Below, piece after piece: positions 1-8,323 of a DNA stretch of 64,000 nt; position 1 is the first letter of the stretch, and each line of letters starts with the position of its first letter. The stretch is from the NCBI RefSeq assembly GCF_030388325.1, contig NZ_CP103794.1, positions 4,960,001 through 5,024,000 on the forward strand, given 5' to 3'. Under the pieces are notes generated by a model that was not told the DNA's origin, did not search any database, and saw only the letters and a list, made by a program, of their open reading frames with translations. The translations under genes were made by a program, and so were the position numbers. The DNA comes from Flavobacterium johnsoniae (lineage in GTDB: Bacteria; Bacteroidota; Bacteroidia; Flavobacteriales; Flavobacteriaceae).

Positions 1-1
1 A

Positions 2-1537
2 ATAGGGTTATATTCATGTAGTGACATTTATGATTCTATCGATTTGAATGCGGCCAACAGCAGAATTATTGTTAGTTCACAAATGGACTATGGAAATAAA
101 ATTAGGGTAGGTAGCCACGAAACCTTTGGAGATATTTCAGCGGGGGTTGAGTCAAGACTTTGGACTTTTCCAGAAGGCGTTGTTGACATTGTAGATTCTG
201 ACAATGACGTTACTTCAACGGAACAGAATGTTAAAGCTATATTTAACGTTGTTGGAAAACATGAAGTAAAATTACATCAAGTTTTTAAAGGAGAAGCTTA
301 TACTACAGGAAGCACAAATCCTGTTGCCAAAGTATTAGATACTACGATAGTAGTAACCGTTTTAGCTCCAATAAGCATTGTTGTTAAAGCAAATTATTTA
401 AATACAGACGGTACTTTAGGAGCAGAACTAAATGTAGTTAATGGTGCAAAAAATGAAGTACTAGCAGGAAGAACGATTAGATATACTTTGATTACTGAAG
501 GGGAACCAGAAGCCTATCTTTGGACTATCGACGGAGGAGATCCTGCGACATCAACAACTGATACTAAAACAGTAGATGTAAGATATAAAAAACTAGGAAC
601 ATTTGGATTTACTATCAAAGCCAATACCCCTCGCCCATTTGGTGAAGCAACAGTAATGCTTAAAGATTTTATCAACGTAATTCCATCGACTGACCCAGTT
701 ACCATGGATGACGCTCAAGTAATAGACGATCAAGGAAATATAGCTCTGAATTACAGTAGAGAAATGAATGCTGAAACATTAAAAGCATCTGATTTTTCTG
801 TTACATTAAAAAACAAATCTGGTGCTACGCTACCTGTAACTATTTCTAGTGCGACAATAAGCCCAACTGAAGGTAATATTGTTCTTTTAAAATTAGCTGG
901 GCAAACCTTGTACAACGACGACATTATTACTGTATCATACACAAAAGGATCGTTAACCACTGCAGATGCTGTTTTTGCTAGTTCATTTACAGATGTTGCT
1001 GTATCTTTCAAATCCGTTAATATTTTAGCTTCAACTACTTTTGATTATGGTTTTGAAACTTCAACTAGTGCTGACTGGGTATATCTTGGCTGGGGAGCTC
1101 CGTGGAACAAATTTACATCGGCGGTTACAAGTACAAAAGCACATGGCGGCAAAAAAAGCTTGTCCGTTCAAATAGATGCTCGTGGCGGTATGATTTTAGG
1201 TTATAATCATGGTGGCGATAAAGGAACTTTTAGACTTACTGCTGGCAAAACCTATTCTATGGGATCATGGGTTTATGTAGAAAGCTTAGGTGACAAAGCC
1301 TCTGTTCCTGATCTAAGATTATACTTTACTCCAAATACAGACTGGGGAATAGGTCCAAACCCTGGATTCTCAGCAGATTTTGCAGTTGGAAAATGGGTTT
1401 ACAGTTCTGCACTAGTAAAAATCAATACAACTGCTGATTATAGTTTTATGCTTAGAAGTGACAACCAAGGTAACTCCTCTGCTTTAAAATTCTATATCGA
1501 TGACATTACTGTTAGTGAAGCTAAATTAAGACCGTAA
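2..1537 (+). CDS. PKD/Ig-like, C-terminal carbohydrate-binding lipoprotein (5' truncated by window edge)
   Basis: The reading frame is open from base 2, and a TTG at 44 is only an internal codon. The first residues read IGLYSCSD, which resembles the end of a lipoprotein signal peptide with Cys at codon 17-19, so only a short piece of the signal peptide is probably missing. The rest shows tandem Ig/PKD-like segments (about residues 15-225 from the TTG), then a segment like the bacterial Ig-like domains found between PKD and binding modules (about 225-325). It ends in a jelly-roll-like module of about 165 residues rich in Trp, Gly and Asp, consistent with a carbohydrate-binding module. Next to GH86 and GH16 genes it is probably a surface glycan-binding lipoprotein of a Sus-type locus whose SusC/SusD would lie to the left. 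The family call is by overall look; the ligand is inferred. Confidence 0.75.
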   Translation: MGLYSCSDIYDSIDLNAANSRIIVSSQMDYGNKIRVGSHETFGDISAGVESRLWTFPEGVVDIVDSDNDVTSTEQNVKAIFNVVGKHEVKLHQVFKGEAYTTGSTNPVAKVLDTTIVVTVLAPISIVVKANYLNTDGTLGAELNVVNGAKNEVLAGRTIRYTLITEGEPEAYLWTIDGGDPATSTTDTKTVDVRYKKLGTFGFTIKANTPRPFGEATVMLKDFINVIPSTDPVTMDDAQVIDDQGNIALNYSREMNAETLKASDFSVTLKNKSGATLPVTISSATISPTEGNIVLLKLAGQTLYNDDIITVSYTKGSLTTADAVFASSFTDVAVSFKSVNILASTTFDYGFETSTSADWVYLGWGAPWNKFTSAVTSTKAHGGKKSLSVQIDARGGMILGYNHGGDKGTFRLTAGKTYSMGSWVYVESLGDKASVPDLRLYFTPNTDWGIGPNPGFSADFAVGKWVYSSALVKINTTADYSFMLRSDNQGNSSALKFYIDDITVSEAKLRP

Positions 1538-1566
1538 CTAGTAATGATAATTTTAAACAAATAAGT

Positions 1567-1606
1567 GCAAGGGGCAGTAAATAATTTACCTATTTACTGC
1601 CCTTGC
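1567..1606 (+). terminator. hairpin after the lipoprotein gene
   Basis: GGGCAGTAAATA (1572-1583) pairs perfectly with TATTTACTGCCC (1591-1602), extended by GCAA/TTGC with one bulged G. The U tract is short (TTGCTTTC). It could be a terminator or a processing hairpin between the lipoprotein gene and GH86. Confidence 0.6.
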
Positions 1607-1655
1607 TTTCAAACAGACTTTCTAATACAAGCTATTTTTATACTCTCAAAATACC

Positions 1656-3836
1656 ATGAAAAGAAACAAACGAATAGTGTTTCGTTACGCCATACTACTA
1701 GCGTGTGCCTTTCCTACTTATGCGCAAGTAAATGTAAATCTAAAACTTAACGTGAAACATTCCGTAGGAGGCATCTCTACTTTTGATCGTTCAAAATTCA
1801 TAACAACGCATGCCAATCAAACAGAAACTGAATGGGATGGCGATAATGTTTCGCCCGATTTAAGAAATGAATTTTTAAATGGCCTAGATGTGTACCTAGG
1901 AAGAGATACAGGAGGAATTACTTATGTATTAAAAAATCAATTAAATCAAGATCCTGCCAGACCTGGTTTTGCGAATCCTACTCAAATCACTTCTCTAGGA
2001 AATTACAGTAAAAGTCAATATGCCCAAAAAACCAACCTTCATCAATACGAAAATAGAAAGAGTTTAGTTTTATGTGCTCAATTGCATCCGTTTTGGACTG
2101 GAACAGATCATCAACCCACTAATTCTGGCTGGTATTTAGCCAATGCCACTGCAACGGGTGAATATATGGGGCGTTACATCAACGCATTTAGTGGTGATGG
2201 AATTACAGGGCAAAAGAAACCCACTTATGTTGAAGTAATAAACGAACCTGATTATGACCTTTTAGGAGGATTAAAAGAATACACTAAATCGATAAAAGAT
2301 ATAGCCGACTTTCATAATGGTGTTGCTGATGCCATTAGAGTACAGGTCCCAAACGCTAAAATCGGGGGTTACACCAATGCCTTTCCTGAATTTGAAGTAG
2401 GAAATTTTCAGCGTTGGAACAATCGCGATAAATTATTTATGGACGTTGCCGGAAGCAAAATGGATTTTTGGTCTTTACACCTTTATGATTTTTCATCGAT
2501 CAATAACGGAAAAAAACAATTGCGTTCCGGGAGCAATATTGAGGCTACTTTTGATATGATGGACCAGTATAGCGTAATGAAATTTGGTGTTACTAAACCC
2601 TATGTAATCTCAGAATACGGAGCTCAAACTCATGATTACAATAACAGTCAATGGAGTTCTTATAGAGATTGGTTGATTTTAAAAGCCATGAATTCCCAAT
2701 TAATGGCTTTTCTTGAAAGACCCAATACTATTGATTTTGCTATTCCATTTGTAGTTACCAAAGCGGAATGGGGAATGTATAATGGAGTTCCATATTCTCA
2801 TCGTTTGATGCGAAAAGCAAATGAACCAGCGAGTTATACCGGACAATGGGTTTATACGGACTTGGTAAAATTTTATCAATTATGGAAAAATGTTAAAGGT
2901 ACACGAGTATATAGTAAGACGGATAATTTAGATGTTTTAACCAATACCTATATCGATGGTAATAAGGCTTATGTGATTCTAAACAATTTAAACTTCCAAG
3001 CAACTAAAGTAAACTTAAACCTTTTTAACATCAACAATACTGCCATTACAAGCATTAACAAAAAACAATTAACTCTTATAAATAACTTCGCTACACTAGA
3101 AGAAAGTACTGTGCCATCACCACTAACATCAGTTACACTAGGTGCCGAATCAACTATTATTTTAGAGTATACCTTTGCCAATGCCATAACAATTAATGAA
3201 ACTTGCGACGAAACTAAATATTTTGCAACGACCTATTTGCAACCTATTAGCGCAAATCAGCCTATTAATTTTAGTGTAAATGGCGTTCAGAAAAGCACTT
3301 ATGGAGATGCCGTATTAAGAATTGGTTTAGGAAGAGATCATGGACAATCTTTAAGTCCGATTGTCAAAGTGAACAATACTATTATCCCTGTGCCAACTAA
3401 CTTCCGCGGTTATGACCAAGCAGAAAGAGATCGATTTTTTGGCGTTCTAGAAATTCCAGTGCCTTATAATCTTGTTACTGCAAATAATCAAATAGCAGTA
3501 CAATTACCTGACACAGGTGGTCATGTGAGTTCAGTAGCATTACAAGTATATAATTTTAGTACTAATCTGTTATCAGTAGATCCAAAAACTTTCGAAAACG
3601 ACAATACAATAACAATTTATCCTAATCCAGTTATTGACACCCTAACAATCAAAAATACGTATGCAAACGAATCAAACTCGACTGCAATGATATATGATGG
3701 TGCTGGGAAATTAGTAAAAAAAGAAATCCTTAGTAGTGCTAGAATTAATGTGAGTTCACTTTCAGAAGGGATTTATTATATCGTTTTTTTAAAAGAAAAC
3801 AAGAAAATAGGGGCAGCAAAGTTTATTAAAAAGTAA
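1656..3836 (+). CDS. GH86 beta-agarase/beta-porphyranase, T9SS-secreted
   Basis: This is an endo-acting hydrolase of red-algal galactans (agarose or porphyran), exported by T9SS. Residues 1-23 form a signal peptide ending AYAQ-like (PTYAQ). The catalytic barrel follows, with the acid/base in VINEP (Glu197) and the nucleophile in VISEYGAQ (Glu320), the spacing expected of GH86. Beta-sandwich domains follow (about 400-640). The last ~75 residues are a T9SS type A sorting domain, starting with IYPNPV and ending in LSEGIYYIVF and a Lys-rich tail. The ATG at 1656 fits the signal peptide. It lies between a glycan-binding lipoprotein and another T9SS cargo. Agarase and porphyranase activity cannot be told apart by eye. 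Confidence 0.88.
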   Translation: MKRNKRIVFRYAILLACAFPTYAQVNVNLKLNVKHSVGGISTFDRSKFITTHANQTETEWDGDNVSPDLRNEFLNGLDVYLGRDTGGITYVLKNQLNQDPARPGFANPTQITSLGNYSKSQYAQKTNLHQYENRKSLVLCAQLHPFWTGTDHQPTNSGWYLANATATGEYMGRYINAFSGDGITGQKKPTYVEVINEPDYDLLGGLKEYTKSIKDIADFHNGVADAIRVQVPNAKIGGYTNAFPEFEVGNFQRWNNRDKLFMDVAGSKMDFWSLHLYDFSSINNGKKQLRSGSNIEATFDMMDQYSVMKFGVTKPYVISEYGAQTHDYNNSQWSSYRDWLILKAMNSQLMAFLERPNTIDFAIPFVVTKAEWGMYNGVPYSHRLMRKANEPASYTGQWVYTDLVKFYQLWKNVKGTRVYSKTDNLDVLTNTYIDGNKAYVILNNLNFQATKVNLNLFNINNTAITSINKKQLTLINNFATLEESTVPSPLTSVTLGAESTIILEYTFANAITINETCDETKYFATTYLQPISANQPINFSVNGVQKSTYGDAVLRIGLGRDHGQSLSPIVKVNNTIIPVPTNFRGYDQAERDRFFGVLEIPVPYNLVTANNQIAVQLPDTGGHVSSVALQVYNFSTNLLSVDPKTFENDNTITIYPNPVIDTLTIKNTYANESNSTAMIYDGAGKLVKKEILSSARINVSSLSEGIYYIVFLKENKKIGAAKFIKK

Positions 3837-4057
3837 AACACTCAATACTTTCTGTCCAGAACCATTTAGTTATCCCCTTCCCCTTAACTAAGAACTATTT
3901 GCATGATTTTTTCAAGCGTTTAACGAGTATAATAAAAAAACTTATAATTCATGGGAAATGTTTATATAAATAGTAGTTTACTTTCATTATAGTCTAGTTT
4001 TTGTCGAGTAACAAATTTACTTAAAAGAAAATTTAAACAATAATCTTACGAAAGAAT

Positions 4058-4080
4058 AAAAGCATATACGCCATGCTTTT
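4058..4080 (+). repeat. inverted repeat in the leader of the 245-aa cargo gene
   Basis: AAAAGCAT and ATGCTTTT flank a 7-base loop, 32 bases before the ATG at 4113. It may be an RNA hairpin that affects expression; the function is unknown. Confidence 0.45.
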
Positions 4081-4112
4081 CTCAAAATATTAACAACTAA
4101 AACAAAAAAACC

Positions 4113-4850
4113 ATGAAAAAAATTACATTATTATTAATTATGTTTGGCTTAAGTATAAGCACTACAAATTTGACTGCACAAGTTTATTATTCTACAACAA
4201 TGAACGGAGGCAATACCTATGTTTCTAAGCCAGGTAGCTTTGCTGGTTATGCCTGGGGCGGAATTCCTAACTATACTTTTGATAATACAACTGCCAAAAC
4301 AATAACTATTGAAATTACTAATTTTGACGCTACTAATCCTTCAGTTGGTAATACTATATATATAAATTTCTCTAGATCTGGTTTCGGAATAGCACCATTG
4401 GGTTGGGGTTCAGATAATTTAACTGTTTTAAAAACTTTATCCGCAGCAGACTTTACCAATGGAGCCGCAACTGTTGTTATCAGTTTACCTACTGGCACAT
4501 TACCTATAGCTGAAACTCCTGGCTATGTACAAGGATATAATTATATTCTGCAAATTGTTGGATCTAATCCTTCAACCGATCAAAATTATGTAAATTACGT
4601 AGTAGGTGTAACGGAAACTTTAAGTACAAAAAAAACAAACAGAAACACTGTCGCTTTTTACCCAAATCCAGCTACTGAAGTAGTTACTTTTAATGCTGAC
4701 TTAGAAACTAAAACTTATAAAGTCTTAAGTATGTCAGGTGCCCTAGTAAAAGAAACAGCAGCAACTAGTTCATTAAATGTATCGGATTTATCTAAAGGAA
4801 CCTATATCATCGCTACAGATGCAGGTTCTGGAAAATTAATAAAAGAATAA
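4113..4850 (+). CDS. small T9SS cargo protein of unknown function
   Basis: A 245-residue exported protein. It has a clear signal peptide (about 1-23, ending TAQ), a single region of about 145 residues rich in Thr, Asn, Gly and aromatic residues that looks all-beta, and a T9SS type A sorting domain from about residue 178 (FYPNPA, then LSKGTYIIATD and a terminal LIKE). I recognise no catalytic motif. Lying between a GH86 and a GH16 enzyme, it may be a small galactan-binding or cell-surface protein, but that is only inferred from position. It is probably transcribed separately, because 276 bases with a hairpin precede it and another strong hairpin follows. Confidence 0.8.
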   Translation: MKKITLLLIMFGLSISTTNLTAQVYYSTTMNGGNTYVSKPGSFAGYAWGGIPNYTFDNTTAKTITIEITNFDATNPSVGNTIYINFSRSGFGIAPLGWGSDNLTVLKTLSAADFTNGAATVVISLPTGTLPIAETPGYVQGYNYILQIVGSNPSTDQNYVNYVVGVTETLSTKKTNRNTVAFYPNPATEVVTFNADLETKTYKVLSMSGALVKETAATSSLNVSDLSKGTYIIATDAGSGKLIKE

Positions 4851-4854
4851 TTTC

Positions 4855-4920
4855 TAAATTGGTCTTTAACCACATAGCTCTGATTCGGTAATTAGAACTA
4901 AGAGGTTAAAGACAATTTGG
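4855..4920 (+). terminator. long-stem hairpin after the 245-aa cargo gene
   Basis: The arm at 4856-4871 (ending TCTTTAACC) pairs with GGTTAAAGACAATTT (4904-4918), with one bulge and a large loop that has inner CTCT/AGAG pairing. A T-rich stretch follows. Its place just after the stop codon suggests a terminator. Confidence 0.6.
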
Positions 4921-5035
4921 TTTTAAAATAAAATAGCGAAATTCTAAACTACTTAAAAAATAGCACTTCATTCATTTGTCAAAAAGTGCTTAAAATTAAC
5001 AAAACCAATTTTGTACTACTAAACTATAAATATAA

Positions 5036-5100
5036 TAATCCTAAAATACGAAGCGAAATTCTTATATTTTCAACAATAAAAAAATATCCTTTTAGGATTA
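5036..5100 (+). promoter_or_regulatory. 11-bp perfect inverted repeat upstream of the GH16 gene
   Basis: TAATCCTAAAA (5036-5046) and TTTTAGGATTA (5090-5100) are perfect inverse copies separated by 43 bases. The second ends 19 bases before the GH16 start codon. It could close a leader RNA stem or be a pair of operator half-sites. Nothing in the sequence decides between these. Confidence 0.5.
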
Positions 5101-5119
5101 ATTAGTTAAATTAAATAAA

Positions 5120-6406
5120 ATGATTTTTAAACACGCCCTTACAGAAAAAACAAAATTTTTACTTATAGCTATAACATCTCTAGTGTATCTATGTAGTTGT
5201 AGCAGCAATAGTTCTGAGTCAGACATTATTCCTGATTACTCCAAACCTACAGCTCAAGACGATGTCCTTGTTGTTGATGAAAACAGCAGCACTGGAACTT
5301 CCAATCAGGTAAATGTTTCTTTAAATGATAATATCGGTCAAGATGGAGGTAAAGGAGATGATTATAGCCTATTATCTACTGCTAGCAACGGTACTGTAAT
5401 AGAAGTTAAAGACGGTATTTTTGAATATGTTCCAAAAATAAATTTTTACGGATCCGATAGTTTTTCGTATACCTTAACAGATAAAAATGGAGACAAAGCA
5501 ACTGCAAAAGTAAACATAACGATTAATACCCTAATTAAAGGCCTCACTGCAGAAGATTTCAAAAACATAGATCCAAATTATCCTTCATTTGTTTCAATTA
5601 CAAATACAACTCCATCTGACATGAAATGGGTGAAGCAGGAAGACATGTCTGATGAATTTACAGCTTGGGATGCTACAAAATGGTATAAATCTACATGGAA
5701 TTACGGTATACCCGTTTTCATGTCAACATCAAATAGCAACTCTGGTGTTACTGATGGTAATTTATGGATAAAAGCAACTTTAAACGAGAGTAATCCTGAT
5801 GGAAGATGGTTTCAAACTGCTAGAATACATTCAAGAACTAAAATTAGCTATCCAATGTATACTGAAGCAAGAATAAAATCGGCTCATATTTCTGCATATA
5901 ATACCTATTGGTTAAACAATGGAGACTCTTATAATAGGAATGAAATCGACATTATTGAGAATAATTCAAAACCATCATGCGGTTGTCAACCCAATTTTCC
6001 CACCCAAATGAATTCACAATATTTTCATGCTGATTCGGGAAAAACGCCAGGAGAAATTAGAAATTATGGAAACTTCAATCAAAGTGGTTTACTAGACGTA
6101 AATCCGTTGAAAGATGTAAAATGGAATGAAGATTACCATACGTTTGGAGTATGGTGGAAAGATTCCAAAAATATTCAGTTCTATTTAGATGGTGAGCCTG
6201 CTGGTAGCGTGGTGGTAGGTGTAGACAAATCTGGAAAAACCTATACCGATCGCGAGTTTACTAGAGATTTAGAAATCATTTTTGATTTATGGACGGCTGA
6301 TGAAACGTGGTTAGGCGGATTAGCTTCAAAATCAGATCTGAATGATAATAGTATCAATACCATGAAAGTGGATTGGGTTAGAACTTGGAAACTTGAAAAA
6401 GACTGA
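5120..6406 (+). CDS. GH16 beta-agarase/porphyranase-type lipoprotein
   Basis: A 428-residue surface lipoprotein that should cut beta-linkages in agar-type galactans. The signal peptide ends in LCSC (Cys27 the likely lipidated residue). A cadherin-like or Ig-like domain follows at about 43-138. The GH16 jelly roll covers about 165-428 and has the diagnostic E-I-D-I-I-E (Glu275 nucleophile, Asp277, Glu280 acid/base). The wording around it (DEFTAWDATKWYK, WFQTARIHSRTKISYPMY, YHTFGVWWKD) matches agarase/porphyranase GH16 members rather than laminarinases. It ends WVRTWKLEKD without a sorting domain, in keeping with lipid anchoring. Exact substrate is uncertain. A partial copy of this gene lies immediately downstream. 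Confidence 0.88.
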   Translation: MIFKHALTEKTKFLLIAITSLVYLCSCSSNSSESDIIPDYSKPTAQDDVLVVDENSSTGTSNQVNVSLNDNIGQDGGKGDDYSLLSTASNGTVIEVKDGIFEYVPKINFYGSDSFSYTLTDKNGDKATAKVNITINTLIKGLTAEDFKNIDPNYPSFVSITNTTPSDMKWVKQEDMSDEFTAWDATKWYKSTWNYGIPVFMSTSNSNSGVTDGNLWIKATLNESNPDGRWFQTARIHSRTKISYPMYTEARIKSAHISAYNTYWLNNGDSYNRNEIDIIENNSKPSCGCQPNFPTQMNSQYFHADSGKTPGEIRNYGNFNQSGLLDVNPLKDVKWNEDYHTFGVWWKDSKNIQFYLDGEPAGSVVVGVDKSGKTYTDREFTRDLEIIFDLWTADETWLGGLASKSDLNDNSINTMKVDWVRTWKLEKD

Positions 6407-6470
6407 GCGCTCATTCTTTGTCTTTTTCTTGTCAAAAGAAAGTCAACCATATTGCCTAATTTATCTAACA

Positions 6471-6803
6471 GACATTATTGAGAATAATTCAAAACCATCA
6501 TGCGGTTATCAACCCAATTTTCCCACCCAAATGAATCCACAATATTTTCATGCTGATTCGGGAAAAACGCCAGGAGAAATTAGAAATTATGGAAACTTCA
6601 ATCAAAGTGGTTTACTAGACGTAAATCCGTTGAAAGATGTAAATTGGAATGAAGATTACCATACGTTTGGAGTATGGTGGAAAGATTCCAAAAATATTCA
6701 GTTCCATTTAGATGGTGAGCCTGCTGGTAGAGTGGTGGTAGGTGTAGACAAATCTGGAAAAACCTTTACTGGACTTGATACTATTTCTGCGACAAAAAGT
6801 TAA
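6471..6803 (+). pseudogene. truncated tandem copy of the GH16 catalytic domain
   Basis: Bases 6471-6769 repeat 5948-6246 at a constant offset of 523, with six single-base differences by my count. The copy begins inside the active-site motif, at the Asp277 codon, so it lacks the nucleophile Glu275 and the whole N-terminal half, and it loses homology before the last ~55 codons. The frame then runs into an unrelated tail and stops at 6803. An open frame continues upstream to 6393, but that part overlaps the parent gene and is not homologous. All six differences change the amino acid (C to Y, S to P, K to N, Y to H, S to R, Y to F), consistent with a decaying, non-functional fragment. Confidence 0.88.
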
Positions 6804-7106
6804 GGTGGCCTCAATGAAAATTAAGAAAAACGAATTATCTACTTGAACTGAAATGAATCTTCTTTCTGACACAAAAAGCCAATATAATTCAATTCTATTT
6901 AAATTACTTAAAAGGTAATAAAATATTTGTCGCAGTTTGTAATAAAAAGGTTTACTTTTGTATTAGAATCAATTAAGAATTACAACTTAAATTTAAACGG
7001 ATAATTTGCTCCGGAACTTTTCAAAATGCATAAAAACGCATAAAAAGTCCGTGGCAGAATCGTGGCGCAAAACAGAAAAAATATTAGAAATGCAGTATAA
7101 AAGCGG

Positions 7107-7131
7107 GACGCAGAATTTTTGTTCGAATCCC
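7107..7131 (+). other. 3' tRNA fragment, possible attachment site 1
   Basis: GTTCGAATCCCTCTTTCACC has a canonical T-loop (TTCGAAT) followed by a plausible 3' T-stem and acceptor strand. The preceding bases (TTTTTG) do not pair with CCCTC, and no matching 5' acceptor (GGTGAAA) lies upstream, so this is a fragment and not a gene. Confidence 0.5.
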
Positions 7132-7390
7132 TCTTTCACCGCGGTTGACTTAAAAGGAAACTTTTCAAAAGTCTTCAAAAAGCCAAAATTTATGGCAGCC
7201 CTGTATTTAAAAAATTTATAATATATTTGTTAAACACAAAGAATAATAGAACTGCATGTTAATTCGTTAATTTTTAAAGTTTTGTGCATGATTTAATATT
7301 GAAATAGTAAAAATTGAATTTGGTGCAAAATCGGTGCACAGAGGTTCAAGACATAAATAAAAGTGGCATTGACAGCGGTTTCAAGCTTAA

Positions 7391-7413
7391 AGTTCGAATC
7401 CTGCTCTCCCCAC
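7391..7413 (+). other. 3' tRNA fragment, possible attachment site 2
   Basis: GTTCGAATCCTGCTCTCCCC again shows a T-loop, 3' T-stem and acceptor strand, followed directly by a factor-independent terminator as behind a tRNA gene. The 5' half of the T-stem does not pair and no GGGGAGA acceptor strand lies upstream. It differs from the fragment 290 bases earlier, so two different tRNA ends are involved. Confidence 0.5.
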
Positions 7414-7416
7414 AAA

Positions 7417-7446
7417 AATCCTAATCTTTAGATTAGGATTTTTTTT
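7417..7446 (+). terminator. factor-independent terminator behind tRNA fragment 2
   Basis: AATCCTAATC and GATTAGGATT form a perfect 10-bp stem around TTTA, followed by six further T. Confidence 0.85.
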
Positions 7447-7456
7447 GCTATAAAAC

Positions 7457-7491
7457 AAAACCTGCAATTCCTAGGATTTGCAGGTTTTTTT
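7457..7491. terminator. hairpin downstream of the response regulator gene
   Basis: AAACCTGCAA pairs with TTGCAGGTTT around a short CCTAGG-containing loop, with T-rich flanks on both strands. It is placed to end minus-strand transcripts from the regulator gene at 7622. Confidence 0.7.
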
Positions 7492-7621
7492 CGTTTTTAA
7501 GGCTGTTTTTCAATATTTATAAAAGCTTACAAAATTAAAGGTGCAGAATCGGTGTACTTTAATAATGCTATTTTCTGTTGTTCAACTAATCCAAGAAATT
7601 GATTTATTATTAATTCTTTTT

Positions 7622-8323
7622 TTAATCAATTAACTTAAACCCCTTATTTCTGATACTGAGAATTTGCACATTTGAATCCTCGTTTAAATACTTTCGAAGA
7701 CGTGTAATGTAAACATCCATGCTTCTTGCGGTAAACGGACTATTATCGCCCCAAAGAAGTAATAAAGCTTTATTGCGATCTAATAATTGATTTTTATTTT
7801 GGATAAGCAAATCCAATAATTCTGATTCACGCTGCGAAAGATTAACAGATTTGCCGTCTATTGTCAATTCTAGTCTATGAAGATTGAATTGGAAGTTTCC
7901 TACTTTTATATTTTTGTCGGAAGTTATGGGATTTTCTTCAGCTGTATGTATGTATTTTCGTCGAACTAGCTTTTGTATTCGCAGAATAAGTTCTTCCATA
8001 CTAAAAGGCTTTTTCATATAATCATCGGCACCTATTTTTAATCCTTTTAAAACATCCGTAATTTCATTTTTTGCAGTGAGAAAAATTATAGGAGTCAGCT
8101 GATCTATTATTCGAATATCTTCTACAAGCGAATAGCCATCTTTTCTGGGCATCATAATATCAACAACACAAATGTCTGGTTTCTTTCTCTGAAATAACTC
8201 CCAGCCTTCAATTCCGTTTTTAGCAATCGTAAAACTGAACCCTCGCAGTTCAAGAGTTTCTTTTATGATAGTCGACAGCACTTCTTCATCTTCTACCAGC
8301 AAAACATGAATTACTTCATTCAT
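7622..8323 (-). CDS. rprY: OmpR/PhoB-family response regulator (RprY-like)
   Basis: A 233-residue DNA-binding response regulator. The receiver domain (about 5-120) has the acidic pair near EDEE, phospho-acceptor Asp55 in VVDIMMP, Thr83 and the KKP lysine (Lys105). The C-terminal winged helix of OmpR type (about 135-232) includes SQRESELLDLL and ARSMDVYITRLRKYL. Its start overlaps the end of the kinase gene by four bases, so the two are translationally coupled and form a cognate pair. Length and wording match Bacteroidetes RprY; the symbol is by resemblance. The promoter region shared with the divergent gene has 10-bp-spaced GTTAA motifs that could be its own binding sites. Confidence 0.88.
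   Translation of the reverse strand: MNEVIHVLLVEDEEVLSTIIKETLELRGFSFTIAKNGIEGWELFQRKKPDICVVDIMMPRKDGYSLVEDIRIIDQLTPIIFLTAKNEITDVLKGLKIGADDYMKKPFSMEELILRIQKLVRRKYIHTAEENPITSDKNIKVGNFQFNLHRLELTIDGKSVNLSQRESELLDLLIQNKNQLLDRNKALLLLWGDNSPFTARSMDVYITRLRKYLNEDSNVQILSIRNKGFKLID

Larger units (their letters stand above)
6804..7621. other. gene-poor stretch with tRNA fragments (possible integration scar)
   Basis: No convincing gene is present. The stretch contains a TACTTTTG promoter-like element (6953-6960), two 3' tRNA-like fragments, three related 18-19-mers (7051-7069, 7322-7340 and about 7540-7558; for example GGTGCAAAATCGGTGCAC) and two terminators. The mix of leftover tRNA ends and repeated motifs suggests remains of one or more integration events at the border of the galactan locus. 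No integrase gene is visible. Confidence 0.5.

Noticed and set aside
1565..1750. Small frame overlapping the GH86 start
   Set aside because: It includes the hairpin at 1567-1606 and overlaps the clear GH86 signal peptide in another frame.
6393..6470. Upstream part of the open frame joined to the GH16 fragment
   Set aside because: It overlaps the 3' end of the intact GH16 gene in another frame and has no homology to GH16; only 6471 onward is a copy.
7006..7221. Possible 71-codon gene
   Set aside because: TTG start, no family resemblance, and it runs across the tRNA-end fragment at 7107-7131.
7051..7413. Intact tRNA genes
   Set aside because: The T-loop and 3' acceptor strands are present, but the 5' T-stem strands do not pair and no 5' acceptor or anticodon arm can be found upstream.
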